Shown: piece by piece, positions 11,455-24,783 of the stretch
Layout: every line of letters starts with the position of its first letter
Position numbering within the stretch: the first letter of the stretch is position 1
Assembly (NCBI GenBank): GCA_963170055.1
Contig: CAUJGJ010000444.1
Location: 4,375,118 to 4,439,117, forward strand
Direction of reading: 5' to 3'
Length of the DNA stretch: 64,000 nt
DNA from: Halisarca cf. caerulea
Taxonomy: Eukaryota; Porifera; Demospongiae; Chondrillida; Halisarcidae
The notes under the pieces: generated by a model
The model's database searches: none
What the model was told of the DNA's origin: nothing
Seen by the model: only the letters and a program-made list of their open reading frames with translations
Position numbers and translations under genes: made by a program

Positions 11455-14400
11455 TTGTCAAATAAGTTGTTGGTGTCAGAAATAGAAAATCGCAAATTTC
11501 TTTTGTAAGTTATTAGCAATTCTTGCAATTTCATGCTATTCTTGACTTCTTATGCATGATTCATGCATTAACAAAGTCATAAAACTTATAGCTGCGGTGA
11601 TTTGACAAATAAATTCTTCGTGTCAGAAAGAGAAAATCGTGAAATTCTTTTGTAAGTTATTTGCAATTCTTGCAATTTCATGCTATTCTTGACTTCTTAT
11701 GCATGATTCATGCATTAACAAAGTCATAAAACTTATAGCTGCGGTGATTTGTCAAATAAGTTGTTGGTGTCAGAAATAGAAAATCGCAAATTTCTTGTGT
11801 AAGTTATTTGCAATTCTTGCAATTTCATGCTATTCTTGACTTCTTATGCATGATTCATGCGTTAAGAAAGTCATAAAACTTATAGCTGCGGTGATATGAT
11901 AAATAAATTGTTGGTGTCAGAAATAGAAAATCGCAAATTCCTTTTGTAAGTTATTTGCAATTCTTGCAATTTCATGCTATTCTTGACTTCTGATGCATGA
12001 TTCATGCATTAACAAAGTCATAAAACTTATAGCTGCGGTGATTTTTCAAATAAATTGTCCATTAAAAAAAAAGAATCGCAAATTTTTTTTTAAGTTATTT
12101 GCAATTCTTGCAATTTCATGCTATTCTTGACTTCTTATGCATGATTCATGCATTAGCAAAGTCATGAAACTTATATCTGCGGTGATTTGTAAAATAAATT
12201 GTTGTTGTCAGAAATAGAAAATCGCAAATTTCTTTTGTGAATTATTTGCAATTCTCGAAATTTCATGCTATTCTTCACTTCTTATGCATGATTCATGCAT
12301 TAACAAAGTCATAAAACTTATAGCTGCGGTGATTTGGCAAATAAATTGCTGGTGTCAGAAATAGAAAATCGCAAATTTCTTTTGTAAGTTATTTGCAATT
12401 CTTTCAATTTCATGCTATTCTTGACTTCTTATGCATGATTCATGCATTAACAAAGTCATAAAACTTATAGGTGCGGTGATTTTTCAAATAAATTGTCCAT
12501 TAAGAAAAAAAGAATCGCAAATTTTTTTCTAAGTTATTTGCAATTCTTGCAATTTCATGCTATTCTTGACTTCTTATGCATGATTCATGCATTAACAAAG
12601 TCATAAAACTTATAGCTGCGGTGATTTGTCAAATAAGTTGTTGGTGTCAGAAAGAGAAAATCGCAAATTTCTTTTCTAAGTTATTTGCAATTCTTGCAAT
12701 TTCATGCTATTCTTGACTTCTTATGCATGATTCATGCATTAACAAAGTCATAAAACTTATAGCTGCGGTGATTTGTCAAATAAATTGTCCGTTTCAGAAA
12801 TAGAAAATCGCAAATTTCTTTTCTAAGTTATTTGCAATTCTTGCAATTTCATGCTATTCTTGACTTCTTATGCATGATTCATGCATTAACAAAGTCATAA
12901 AACTTATAGCTGCGGTGATTTGTCAAATAAGTTGTTGGTGTCAGAAAGAGAAAATCGCAAATTTCTTTTCTAAGTTATTTGCAATTCTTGCAATTTCATG
13001 CTATTCTTGACTTCTTATGCATGATTCATGCATTAACAAAGTCATAAAACTTATAGCTGCGGTGATTTGTCAAATAAATTGTCCGTTTCAGAAATAGAAA
13101 ATCGCAAATTTCTTTTCTAAGTTATTTGCAATTCTTGCAATTTCATGCTATTCTTGACTTCTTATGCATGATTCATGCATTAACAAAGTCATAACACTTA
13201 TAGCTGCGGTGATTTGTCAAATAAGTTGTTGGTGTCAGAAATAGAAAATCGCAATTTCTTTTCTAAGTTATTTGCAATTCTTGCAATTTCATGCTATTCT
13301 TGACTTCTTATGCATGATTCATGCATTAACAAAGTCATAAAACTTATAGCTGCGGTGATTTGTCAAATAAATTGTTGGTGTCAGAAATAGAAAATCACAA
13401 ATTTTTTTTCTAAGTTATTTGCAAATCTTGCAATTTCATGCTATTCTTGACTTCTTATGCATGATTCATGCATTAACAAAGTCATAAAACTTATAGCTGC
13501 TGTGATTTTTCAAATAAATTGTCCGTTTCAGAAATAGAAAATCGCAAATTTCTTTTCTAAGTTATTTGCAATTCTTGCAATTTCATGCTATTCTTGACTT
13601 CGTATGCATGATTCATGCATTAACAAAGTCATAAAACTTATAGCTGCTTTGATTTTTCAATTAAATTGTCCGTGTCTGAAAGAGAAAATCGCAAATTTCT
13701 TTTGTAAGTTATTTGCAATTCTTGCAATTTCATGCTATTCTTGACTTCTTATGCATGATGCATGCATTAACAAAGTCATAAAACTTATAGCTGCGGTAAT
13801 TTGTCAAATAAGTTGTTGGTGTCAGAAATAGAAAATCGCAAATTTCTTTTCTAAGTTATTAGCAATTCTTGCAATTTCATGCTATTCTTGACTCCTTATG
13901 CATGATTCATGCATTAACAAAGTCATAAAACTTATAGCTGCGGTGATTTGACAAATAAAGTCTTCGTGTCAGAAAGAGAAAATCGCAAATTTCTTTTGTG
14001 AATTATTTGCAATTCTCGAAATTTCATGCTATTGTTGACTTCTTATGCATGATTCATGCATGAACAAACTCATAAAACTTATAGCTGCGGTGATTTGTCA
14101 AATGAGTTGTTGGTGTCAGAAATAGAAAATCGCAAATTTCTTTTGTAAGTTATTAGCAATTCTTGCAATTTCATGCTATTCTTGACTCCTTATGCATGAT
14201 TCATGCATTAACAAAGTCATAAAACTTATAGCTGCGGTGATTTGACAAATAAATTCTTCGTGTCAGAAAGAGAAAATCGCAAATTTCTTTTGTGAATTAT
14301 TTGCAATTCTCGAAATTTCATGCTATTGTTGACTTCTTATGCATGATTCATGCATGAACAAACTCATAAAACTTATAGCTGCGGTGATTTGTCAAATGAG

Positions 14401-17400
14401 TTGTTGGTGTCAGAAATAGAAAATCGCAAATTTCTTTTGTAAGTTATTTGAAATTCTTGCAATTTCATGCTATTCTTGACTCCTTATGCATGATTCATGC
14501 ATTAACAAAGTCATAACACTTATAGCTGCGGTGATTTGACAAATATATTCTTCGTGTCAGAAAGAGAAAATCGTGAAATTCTTTTGTAAGTTATTTGAAA
14601 TTCTTGAAATTTCATGCTATTGTTGACTTCTTATGCATGATTCATGCATTAACATAGTCATAAAACTTATAGCTGCGGTGATTTGACAAATTAATTGTTG
14701 GTGTCAGAAATAGAAAATCGCAAATTTCTTTTGTAAGTTATTTGCAATTCTTGCAATTTCGTGCTATTCTTGACTTCTTATGCATGATTCATGCATTAAC
14801 AAAGTCATAAAACTTATAGCTGCGGTGATTTGACAAATAAATTGTTGGTGTCAGAAATAGAAAATCGCAAATTTCTTTTCTAAGTTATTTGCAATTCTTT
14901 CAATTTCATGCTATTCTTGACTTCTTATGCATGATTCATGCATTAACAAAGTCATAAAACTTATAGCTGCGGTGATTTGTCAAATAAATTGTTGTTGTCA
15001 GAAATAGAAAATCGCAAATTTCTTTTGTGAATTATTTGCAATTCTCGAAATTTCATGCTATTCTTCACTTCTTATGCATGATTCATGCATTAACAAAGTC
15101 ATAAAACTTATAGCTGCGGTGATTTGGCAAATAAATTGCTGGTGTCAGAAATAGAAAATCGCAAATTTCTTTTGTAAGTTATTTGCAATTCTTTCAATTT
15201 CATGCTATTCTTGACTTCTTATGCATGATTCATGCATTAACAAAGTCATAAAACTTATAGGTGCGGTGATTTTTCAAATAAATTGTCCATTAAGAAAAAA
15301 AGAATCGCAAATTTTTTTCTAAGTTATTTGCAATTCTTGCAATTTCATGCTATTCTTGACTTCTTATGCATGATTCATGCATTAACAAAGTCATAAAACT
15401 TATAGCTGCGGTGATTTGTCAAATAAGTTGTTGGTGTCAGAAAGAGAAAATCGCAAATTTCTTTTCTAAGTTATTTGCAATTCTTGCAATTTCATGCTAT
15501 TCTTGACTTCTTATGCATGATTCATGCATTAACAAAGTCATAAAACTTATAGCTGCGGTGATTTGTCAAATAAATTGTCCGTTTCAGAAATAGAAAATCG
15601 CAAATTTCTTTTCTAAGTTATTTGCAATTCTTGCAATTTCATGCTATTCTTGACTTCTTATGCATGATTCATGCATTAACAAAGTCATAAAACTTATAGC
15701 TGCGGTGATTTGTCAAATAAGTTGTTGGTGTCAGAAAGAGAAAATCGCAAATTTCTTTTCTAAGTTATTTGCAATTCTTGCAATTTCATGCTATTCTTGA
15801 CTTCTTATGCATGATTCATGCATTAACAAAGTCATAAAACTTATAGCTGCGGTGATTTGTCAAATAAATTGTCCGTTTCAGAAATAGAAAATCGCAAATT
15901 TCTTTTCTAAGTTATTTGCAATTCTTGCAATTTCATGCTATTCTTGACTTCTTATGCATGATTCATGCATTAACAAAGTCATAACACTTATAGCTGCGGT
16001 GATTTGTCAAATAAGTTGTTGGTGTCAGAAATAGAAAATCGCAATTTCTTTTCTAAGTTATTTGCAATTCTTGCAATTTCATGCTATTCTTGACTTCTTA
16101 TGCATGATTCATGCATTAACAAAGTCATAAAACTTATAGCTGCGGTGATTTGTCAAATAAATTGTTGGTGTCAGAAATAGAAAATCACAAATTTTTTTTC
16201 TAAGTTATTTGCAAATCTTGCAATTTCATGCTATTCTTGACTTCTTATGCATGATTCATGCATTAACAAAGTCATAAAACTTATAGCTGCTGTGATTTTT
16301 CAAATAAATTGTCCGTTTCAGAAATAGAAAATCGCAAATTTCTTTTCTAAGTTATTTGCAATTCTTGCAATTTCATGCTATTCTTGACTTCGTATGCATG
16401 ATTCATGCATTAACAAAGTCATAAAACTTATAGCTGCTTTGATTTTTCAATTAAATTGTCCGTGTCTGAAAGAGAAAATCGCAAATTTCTTTTGTAAGTT
16501 ATTTGCAATTCTTGCAATTTCATGCTATTCTTGACTTCTTATGCATGATGCATGCATTAACAAAGTCATAAAACTTATAGCTGCGGTAATTTGTCAAATA
16601 AGTTGTTGGTGTCAGAAATAGAAAATCGCAAATTTCTTTTCTAAGTTATTAGCAATTCTTGCAATTTCATGCTATTCTTGACTCCTTATGCATGATTCAT
16701 GCATTAACAAAGTCATAAAACTTATAGCTGCGGTGATTTGACAAATAAAGTCTTCGTGTCAGAAAGAGAAAATCGCAAATTTCTTTTGTGAATTATTTGC
16801 AATTCTCGAAATTTCATGCTATTGTTGACTTCTTATGCATGATTCATGCATGAACAAACTCATAAAACTTATAGCTGCGGTGATTTGTCAAATGAGTTGT
16901 TGGTGTCAGAAATAGAAAATCGCAAATTTCTTTTGTAAGTTATTAGCAATTCTTGCAATTTCATGTTATTCTTGACTCCTTATGCATGATTCATGCATTA
17001 ACAAAGTCATAAAACTTATAGCTGCGGTGATTTGACAAATAAATTCTTCGTGTCAGAAAGAGAAAATCGCAAATTTCTTTTGTGAATTATTTGCAATTCT
17101 CGAAATTTCATGCTATTGTTGACTTCTTATGCATGATTCATGCATGAACAAACTCATAAAACTTATAGCTGCGGTGATTTGTCAAATGAGTTGTTGGTGT
17201 CAGAAATAGAAAATCGCAAATTTCTTTTGTAAGTTATTTGAAATTCTTGCAATTTCATGCTATTCTTGACTCCTTATGCATGATTCATGCATTAACAAAG
17301 TCATAACACTTATAGCTGCGGTGATTTGACAAATATATTCTTCGTGTCAGAAAGAGAAAATCGTGAAATTCTTTTGTAAGTTATTTGAAATTCTTGAAAT

Positions 17401-19675
17401 TTCATGCTATTGTTGACTTCTTATGCATGATTCATGCATTAACATAGTCATAAAACTTATAGCTGCGGTGATTTGACAAATTAATTGTTGGTGTCAGAAA
17501 TAGAAAATCGCAAATTTCTTTTGTAAGTTATTTGCAATTCTTGCAATTTCGTGCTATTCTTGACTTCTTATGCATGATTCATGCATTAACAAAGTCATAA
17601 AACTTATAGCTGCGGTGATTTGACAAATAAATTGTTGGTGTCAGAAATAGAAAATCGCAAATTTCTTTTCTAAGTTATTTGCAATTCTTTCAATTTCATG
17701 CTATTCTTGACTTCTTATGCATGATTCATGCATTAACAAAGTCATAAAACTTATAGCTGCGGTGATTTGTCAAATAAGTTGTTGGTGTCAGAAATAGAAA
17801 ATCACAAATTTTTTTTCTAAGTTATTTGCAATTCTTGCAATTTCATGCTATTCTTGACTTCTTATGCATGATTCATGCATTAACAAAGTCATAAAACTTA
17901 TAGCTGCTTTGATTTTTCAATTAAATTGTCCGTGTCTGAAATAGAAAATCGCAAATTTCTTTTGTAAGTTATTTGCAATTCTTGCAATTTCATGCTATTC
18001 TTGACTTCTTATGCATGATTCATGCATTAACAAAGTCATAAAACTTATAGCTGCGGTGATTTGTCAAATAAGTTGTTGGTGTCAGAAATAGAAAATCGCA
18101 AATTTCTTTTCTAAGTTATTTTCAATTCTTGCAATTTCATGCTATTCTTGACTTCTTATGCATGATTCATGCATTAACAAAGTCATAAAACTTATAGCTG
18201 CGGTGATTTGTCAAATAAGTTGTTGGTGTCAGAAATAGAAAATCGCAAATTTCTTTTCTAAGTTATTAGCAATTCTTGCAATTTCGTGCTATTCTTGACT
18301 CCTTATGCATGATTCATGCATTAACAAAGTCATAAAACTTATAGCTGCGGTGATTTGACAAATAAAGTCTTCGTGTCAGAAAGAGAAAATCGCAAATTTC
18401 TTTTGTGAATTATTTGCAATTCTCGAAATTTCATGCTATTGTTGACTTCTTATGCATGATTCATGCATGAACAAACTCATAAAACTTATAGCTGCGGTGA
18501 TTTGTCAAATGAGTTGTTGGTGTCAGAAATAGAAAATCGCAAATTTCTTTTGTAAGTTATTTGCAATTCTTGCAATTTCATGCTATTCTTGACTCCTTTT
18601 GCATGATTCATGCATTAACAAAGTCATAACACTTATAGCTGCGGTGATTTGACAAATAAATTCTTCGTGTCAGAAAGAGAAAATCGTGAAATTCTTTTGT
18701 AAATTATTTGAAATTCTTGCAATTTCATGCTATTCTTGACTTCTTATGCATGATTCATGCATTAACAAAGTCATAAAACTTATAGCTGCTTTGATTTTTA
18801 AATTAAATTGTCCGTGTCTGAAATAGAAAATCGCAAATTTCTTTTGTAAGTTATTTGCAATTCTTGCAATTTCATGCTATTCTTGACTTCTTATGCATGA
18901 TTCATGCATTAACAAAGTCATAAAACTTATAGCTGCGGTGATTTGTCAAATAAGTTGTTGGTGTCAGAAATAGAAAATCGCAAATTTCTTTTCTAAGTTA
19001 TTAGCAATTCTTGCAATTTCATGCTATTCTTGACTCCTTATGCATGATTCATGCATTAACAAAGTCATAAAACTTATAGCTGCGGTGATTTGACAAATAA
19101 AGTCTTCGTGTCAGAAAGAGAAAATCGCAAATTTCTTTTGTGAATTATTTGCAATTCTCGAAATTTCATGCTATTTTTGACTTCTTATGCATGATTCATG
19201 CATGAACAAACTCATAAAACTTATAGCTGCGGTGATTTGTCAAATGAGTTGTTGGTGTCAGAAATAGAAAATCGCAAATTTCTTTTGTAAGTTATTTGCA
19301 ATTCTTGCAATTTCATGCTATTCTTGACTTCTTATGCATGATTCATGCATTAACAAAGTCATAAAACTTATAGCTGCGGTGATTTGTCAAATAGATTGTT
19401 GGTGTCAGAAATAGAAAATCGCAAATTTTTTTTCTAAGTTATTTGCAATTCTTTCAATTTCATGCTATTCTTGACTTCTTATGCATGATTCATGCATTAA
19501 CAAAGTCATAAAACTTATAGCTGCGGTGATATGATAAATAAATTGTTGGTGTCAGAAATAGAAAATCGCAAATTCCTTTTGTAAGTTATTTGCAATTCTT
19601 GCAATTTCATGCTATTCTTGACTTCTTATGCATGATTCATGCATTAACAAAGTCATAAAACTTATAGCTGCGGTG
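11455..19675 (+). repeat. HOR-1 copy 3 with a 2790-bp internal duplication, right end replaced
   Basis: The copy begins as copies 1 and 2 do. The stretch 12191-14980 then recurs at 14981-17770 before the original order resumes: position 17769 matches 8811, an offset of 8958, which is 6168 plus 2790. The diagnostic 'gatatgataaat' unit appears at 19529, 8370 bp after its copy-2 counterpart (11159), which equals 5580 plus 2790. The copy ends near 19675. The next HOR-1 unit should start 'gatttttcaaataaattgtcagtg' but instead a 'ttgtcaaataagtttttgg' unit begins and the HOR-1 order is lost. Differences from copy 2 are very few, for example 'catgttattc' near 16970. Confidence 0.87.
12191..17770 (+). 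repeat. 2790-bp (19-unit) tandem duplication inside HOR-1 copy 3
   Basis: The two copies are 12191-14980 and 14981-17770; the rare 'attgttgttgtcag' unit marks both starts. The length is exactly half the 5580-bp HOR. The junction is a clean chimera: base 14981 (c) and everything upstream match the series expected from the left parent ('caaataagtt'), while base 14988 (a) and everything downstream match the right parent ('aaaataaatt gttgttg'). The exchange therefore lies within 14982-14987, inside aligned homologous units and in register with the 147-bp period. This is what unequal crossing-over between misaligned copies would leave. Confidence 0.87.
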
Positions 19676-22600
19676 ATTTGTCAAATAAGTTTTTGGTGTC
19701 AGAAATAGAAAATCGCAAATTTCTTTTGTAAGTTATTAGCAATTCTTGCAATTTCATGCTATTCTTTACTTTTTATGCATGATTCATGCATTAACAAAGT
19801 CATAAAACTTATAGCTGCGGTGATTTGACAAATAAATTCTTCGTGTCAGAAAGAGAAAATCGTGAAATTCTTTTGTAAGTTATTTGCAATTCTTGCAATT
19901 TCATGCTATTCTTGACTTCTTATGCATGATTCATGCATTAACAAAGTCATAAAACTTATAGCTGCGGTGATTTGACAAATAAATTGTTGGTGTCAGAAAT
20001 AGAAAATCGCAAGTTTTTTTCTAAGTTATTTACAATTCTTGCAATTTCATGCTATTCTTGACTTCTTATGCATGATTCATGCATTAGCAAAGTCACAAAA
20101 CTTATAGCTGCGGTGATTTGTCAAATAAATTGTTGGTGTCAGAAATAGAAAATCGCAAATTTCTTTTCTAAGTTATTTTCAATTCTTGCAATTTCATGCT
20201 ATTCTTGACTTCTTATGCATGATTCATGCATTAGCAAAGTCATAAAACTTATAGCTGCGGTGATTTGTCAAATAAATTGTTGGTGTCAGAAATAGAAAAT
20301 CGCAAATTTCTTTTGTAAGTTATTAGCAATTTTTTCAATTTCATGCTATTCTTGACTTCTTATGCATGATTCATGCATTAACAAAGTCATAAAACTTATA
20401 GCTGCGGTGATTTGACAAATAAATTCTTCGTGTCAGAAAGAGAAAATCGTGAAATTCTTTTGTAAGTTATTTGCAATTCTTGCAATTTCATGTTATTCTT
20501 GACTTCTTATGCATGATTCATGCATTAACAAAGTCATAAAACTTATAGCTGCGGTGATTTGTCAAATAAGTTGTTGGTGTCAGAAATAGAAAATCGCAAA
20601 TTTCTTGTGTAAGTTATTTGCAATTCTTGCAATTTCATGCTATTCTTGACTTCTTATGCATGATTCATGCATTAACAAAGTCATAAAACTTATAGCTGCG
20701 GTGATATGACAAATAAATTGTTGGTGTCAGAAATAGAAAATCGCAAATTTTTTTCTAAGTTATTTACAATTCTTGCAATTTCATGCTATTCTTGACTTCT
20801 TATGCATGATTCATGCATTAGCAAAGTCATAAAACTTATAGCTGCGGTGATTTGTCAAATAAATTGTTGGTGTCAGAAATAGAAAATCGCAAATTTCTTT
20901 TCTAAGTTATTTGCAATTCTTGCAATTTCATGCTATTCTTGACTTCTTATGCATGATTCATGCATTAAGAAAGTCATAAAACTTATAGCTGCGGTGATAT
21001 GACAAATATATTCTTCGTGTCAGAAAGAGAAAATCGTGAAATTCTTTTGTAAGTTATTTGCAATTCTTGCAATTTCATGCTATTCTTGACTCCTTATGCA
21101 TGATTCATGCATTAACAAAGTCATAAGACTTATAGCTGTGGTGATTTTTCAAATAAATTGTCCATTAAGAAAAAAAGAATCGCAAATTTTTTTCTAAATT
21201 ATTTGCAATTTTTGCAATTTCATGCTATTCTTGACTTCTTATGCATGATTCATGCATTAGCAAAGTCATAAAACTTATAGCTGCGGTGATTTGTCAAATA
21301 TATTGTTGGTGTCAGAAATAGAAAATCGCAAATTTCTTTTGTAAGTTATTTGCAATTCTTGCAATTTCATGCTATTCTTGACTTCTTATGCATGATTCAT
21401 GCATTAACAAAGTCATAACACTTATAGGTGCGGTGATTTGACAAATAAATTCTTCGTGTCAGAAAGAGAAAATCGTGAAATTCTTTTGTAAGTTATTTGC
21501 AATTCTTGCAATTTCATGCTATTCTTGACTTCTTATGCATGATTCATGCATTAACAAAGTCATAAAACTTATAGCTGCGGTGATTTGTCAAATAAGTTGT
21601 TGGTGTCAGAAATAGAAAATCGCAAATTTCTTGTGTAAGTTATTTGCAATTCTTGCAATTTCATGCTATTCTTGACTTCTTATGCATGATTCATGCATTA
21701 ACAAAGTCATAAAACTTATAGCTGCGGTGATATGACAAATAAATTGTTGGTGTCAGAAATAGAAAATCGCAAATTTTTTTCTAAGTTATTAGCAATTCTT
21801 GCAATTTCATGCTATTCTTGACTTCTTATGCATGATTCATGCATTAGCAAAGTCATAAAACTTATAGCTGCGGTGATTTGTCAAATAAATTGTTGGTGTC
21901 AGAAATAGAAAATCGCAAATTTCTTTTCTAAGTTATTTGCAATTCTTGCAATTTCATGCTATTCTTGACTTCTTATGCATGATTCATGCATTAACAAAGT
22001 CATAAAACTTATAGCTGCGGTGATTTGTCAAATAAGTTTTTGGTGTCAGAAATAGAAAATCGCAAATTTCTTTTGTAAGTTATTAGCAATTCTTGCAATT
22101 TCATGCTATTGTTGACTTCTTATGAATGATTCATGCATTAACAAAGTCAAAAAACTTATAGCTGCGGTGATTTGACAAATAAATTCTTCGTGTCAGAAAG
22201 AGAAAATCGTGAAATTCTTTTGTAAGTTATTTGCAAATCTTGCAATTTCATGCTATTCTTGACTCCTTATGCATGATTCATGCATTAACAAAGTCATAAG
22301 ACTTATAGCTGTGGTGATTTTTCAAATAAATTGTCCATTAAGAAAAAAAGAATCGCAAATTTTTTTCTAAGTTATTTGCAATTCTTGCAATTTCATGCTA
22401 TTCTTGACTTCTTATGCATGATTCATGCATTAGCAAAGTCATAAAACTTATAGCTGCGGTGATTTGTCAAATAAATTGTTGGTGTCAGAAATAGAAAATC
22501 GCAAATTTCTTTTGTAAGTTATTTGCAATTCTTGCAATTTCATGCTATTCTTGACTTCTTATGCATGATTCATGCATTAACAAAGTCATAAAACTTATAG

Positions 22601-22880
22601 CTGCGGTGATTTGACAAATAAATTCTTCGTGTCAGAAAGAGAAAATCGTGAAATTCTTTTGTAAGTTATTTGCAATTCTTGCAATTTCATGCTATTCTTG
22701 ACTTCTTATGCATGATTCATGCATTAACAAAGTCATAAAACTTATAGCTGCGGTGATTTGTCAAATAAGTTTTTGGTGTCAGAAATAGAAAATCGCAAAT
22801 TTCTTTTGTAAGTTATTAGCAATTCTTGCAATTTCATGCTATTGTTGACTTCTTATGAATGATTCATGCATTAACAAAGT
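19676..22880 (+). repeat. Satellite stretch between HOR-1 and the 1903-bp HOR
   Basis: Continuous units of classes A, B and C with no unit series matching HOR-1. New diagnostic variants appear here: 'aagtttttggtg', 'cttgtgtaagtt', 'gatatgacaaataaattg' and, from about 22130, units with 'tatgaatgattcatgc' plus 'gtcaaaaaactt'. The last pair recurs at 22148 and 22881, 733 bp apart (5 units), which marks a small tandem duplication at the right end. Nothing other than satellite is present. Confidence 0.85.
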
Positions 22881-24783
22881 CAAAAAACTTATAGCTGCGG
22901 TGATTTGACAAATAAATTCTTCGTGTCAGAAAGAGAAAATCGTGAAATTCTTTTGTAAGTTATTTGCAAATCTTGCAATTTCATGCTATTCTTGACTCCT
23001 TATGCATGATTCATGCATTAACAAAGTCATAAGACTTATAGCTGTGGTGATTTTTCAAATAAATTGTCCATTAAGAAAAAAAGAATCGCAAATTTTTTTC
23101 TAAGTTATTTGCAATTCTTGCAATTTCATGCTATTCTTGACTTCTTATGCATGATTCATGCATTAGCAAAGTCATAAAACTTATAGCTGCGGTGATTTGT
23201 CAAATAAGTTGTTGGTGTCAGAAATAGAAAATCGCAAATTTCTTTTGTAAGTTATTTGCAATTCTTGCAATTTCATGCTATTCTTGACTTCTTATGCATG
23301 ATTCATGCATTAACAAAGTCATAACACTTATAGCTGCGGTGATTTGACAAATAAATTCTTCGTGTCAGAAAGAGAAAATCGTGAAATTCTTTTGTAAGTT
23401 ATTTGCAATTCTTGCAATTTCATGCTATTCTTGACTTCTTATGCATGATTCATGCATTAACAAAGTCATAAAACTTATAGCTGCGGTGATTTGTCAAATA
23501 AGTTGTTGGTGTCAGAAATAGAAAATCGCAAATTTCTTGTGTAAGTTATTTGCAATTCTTGCAATTTCATGCTATTCTTGACTTCTTATGCATGATTCAT
23601 GCATTAACAAAGTCATAAAACTTATAGCTGCGGTGATATGACAAATAAATTGTTGGTGTCAGAAATAGAAAATCGCAAATTTTTTTCTAAGTTATTAGCA
23701 ATTCTTGCAATTTCATGCTATTCTTGACTTCTTATGCATGATTCATGCATTAGCAAAGTCATAAAACTTATAGCTGCGGTGATTTGTCAAATAAATTGTT
23801 GGTGTCAGAAATAGAAAATCGCAAATTTCTTTTCTAAGTTATTTGCAATTCTTGCAATTTCATGCTATTCTTGACTTCTTATGCATGATTCATGCATTAA
23901 CAAAGTCATAAAACTTATAGCTGCGGTGATTTGACAAATAAATTCTTCGTGTCAGAAAGAGAAAATCGTGAAATTCTTTTGTAAGTTATTTGCAATTCTT
24001 GCAATTTCATGCTATTCTTGACTTCTTATGCATGATTCATGCATTAACAAAGTCATAAAACTTATAGCTGCGGTGATATGACAAATAAGTTGTTGGTGTC
24101 AGAAATAGAAAATCGCAAATTTCTTTTCTAAGTTATTTGCAATTCTTGCAATTTCATGCTATTCTTGACTCCTTATGCATGATTCATGCATTAACAAAGT
24201 CATAAAACTTATAGCTGCGGTGATTTGTCAAATAAATTGTCCATTAAGAAAAAAAGAATCGCAATTTTTTTTCTAAGTTATTTGCAATTCTTGCAATTTC
24301 ATGCTATTCTTGACTTCTTATGCATGATTCATGCATTAACAAAGTCATAAAACTTATAGCTGTGGTGATTTTTCAAATAAATTGTCCATTAAGAAAAAAA
24401 GAATCGCAAATTTTTTTCTAAGTTATTTGCAATTCTTGCAATTTCATGCTATTCTTGACTTCTTATGCATGATTCATGCATTAGCAAAGTCATAAAACTT
24501 ATAGCTGCGGTGATTTGTCAAATAAATTGTTGGTGTCAGAAATAGAAAATCGCAAATTTCTTTTGTAAGTTATTTGCAATTCTTGCAATTTCATGCTATT
24601 CTTGACTTCTTATGCATGATTCATGCATTAACAAAGTCATAAAACTTATAGCTGCGGTGATTTGTCAAATAAGTTTTGGTGTCAGAAATAGAAAATCGCA
24701 AATTTCTTTTGTAAGTTATTAGCAATTCTTGCAATTTAATGCTATTGTTGACTTCTTATGAATGATTCATGCATTAACAAAGT
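22881..24783 (+). repeat. HOR-2 copy 1 (13 units, 1903 bp)
   Basis: The marker 'caaaaaactt' at 22881 recurs at 24784 and 26687, each 1903 bp apart; the marker 'atgacaaataagt' at 24078 recurs at 25981, also 1903 bp apart. The series carries several class C units, each 2-3 bp short, which explains why 1903 is 8 bp less than 13 x 147. Unit order and private variants, such as 'cataagactt' followed by 'atagctgtggtg', are shared by both copies. Confidence 0.87.

Noticed and set aside
12191..17770. The 38-unit HOR as a simple doubling of a 19-unit HOR
   Set aside because: The two halves of a canonical copy do not align in class order (for example the unit near 601 is class C, but the unit 19 units on, near 3391, is class D). 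The half-length duplication is therefore a separate event.
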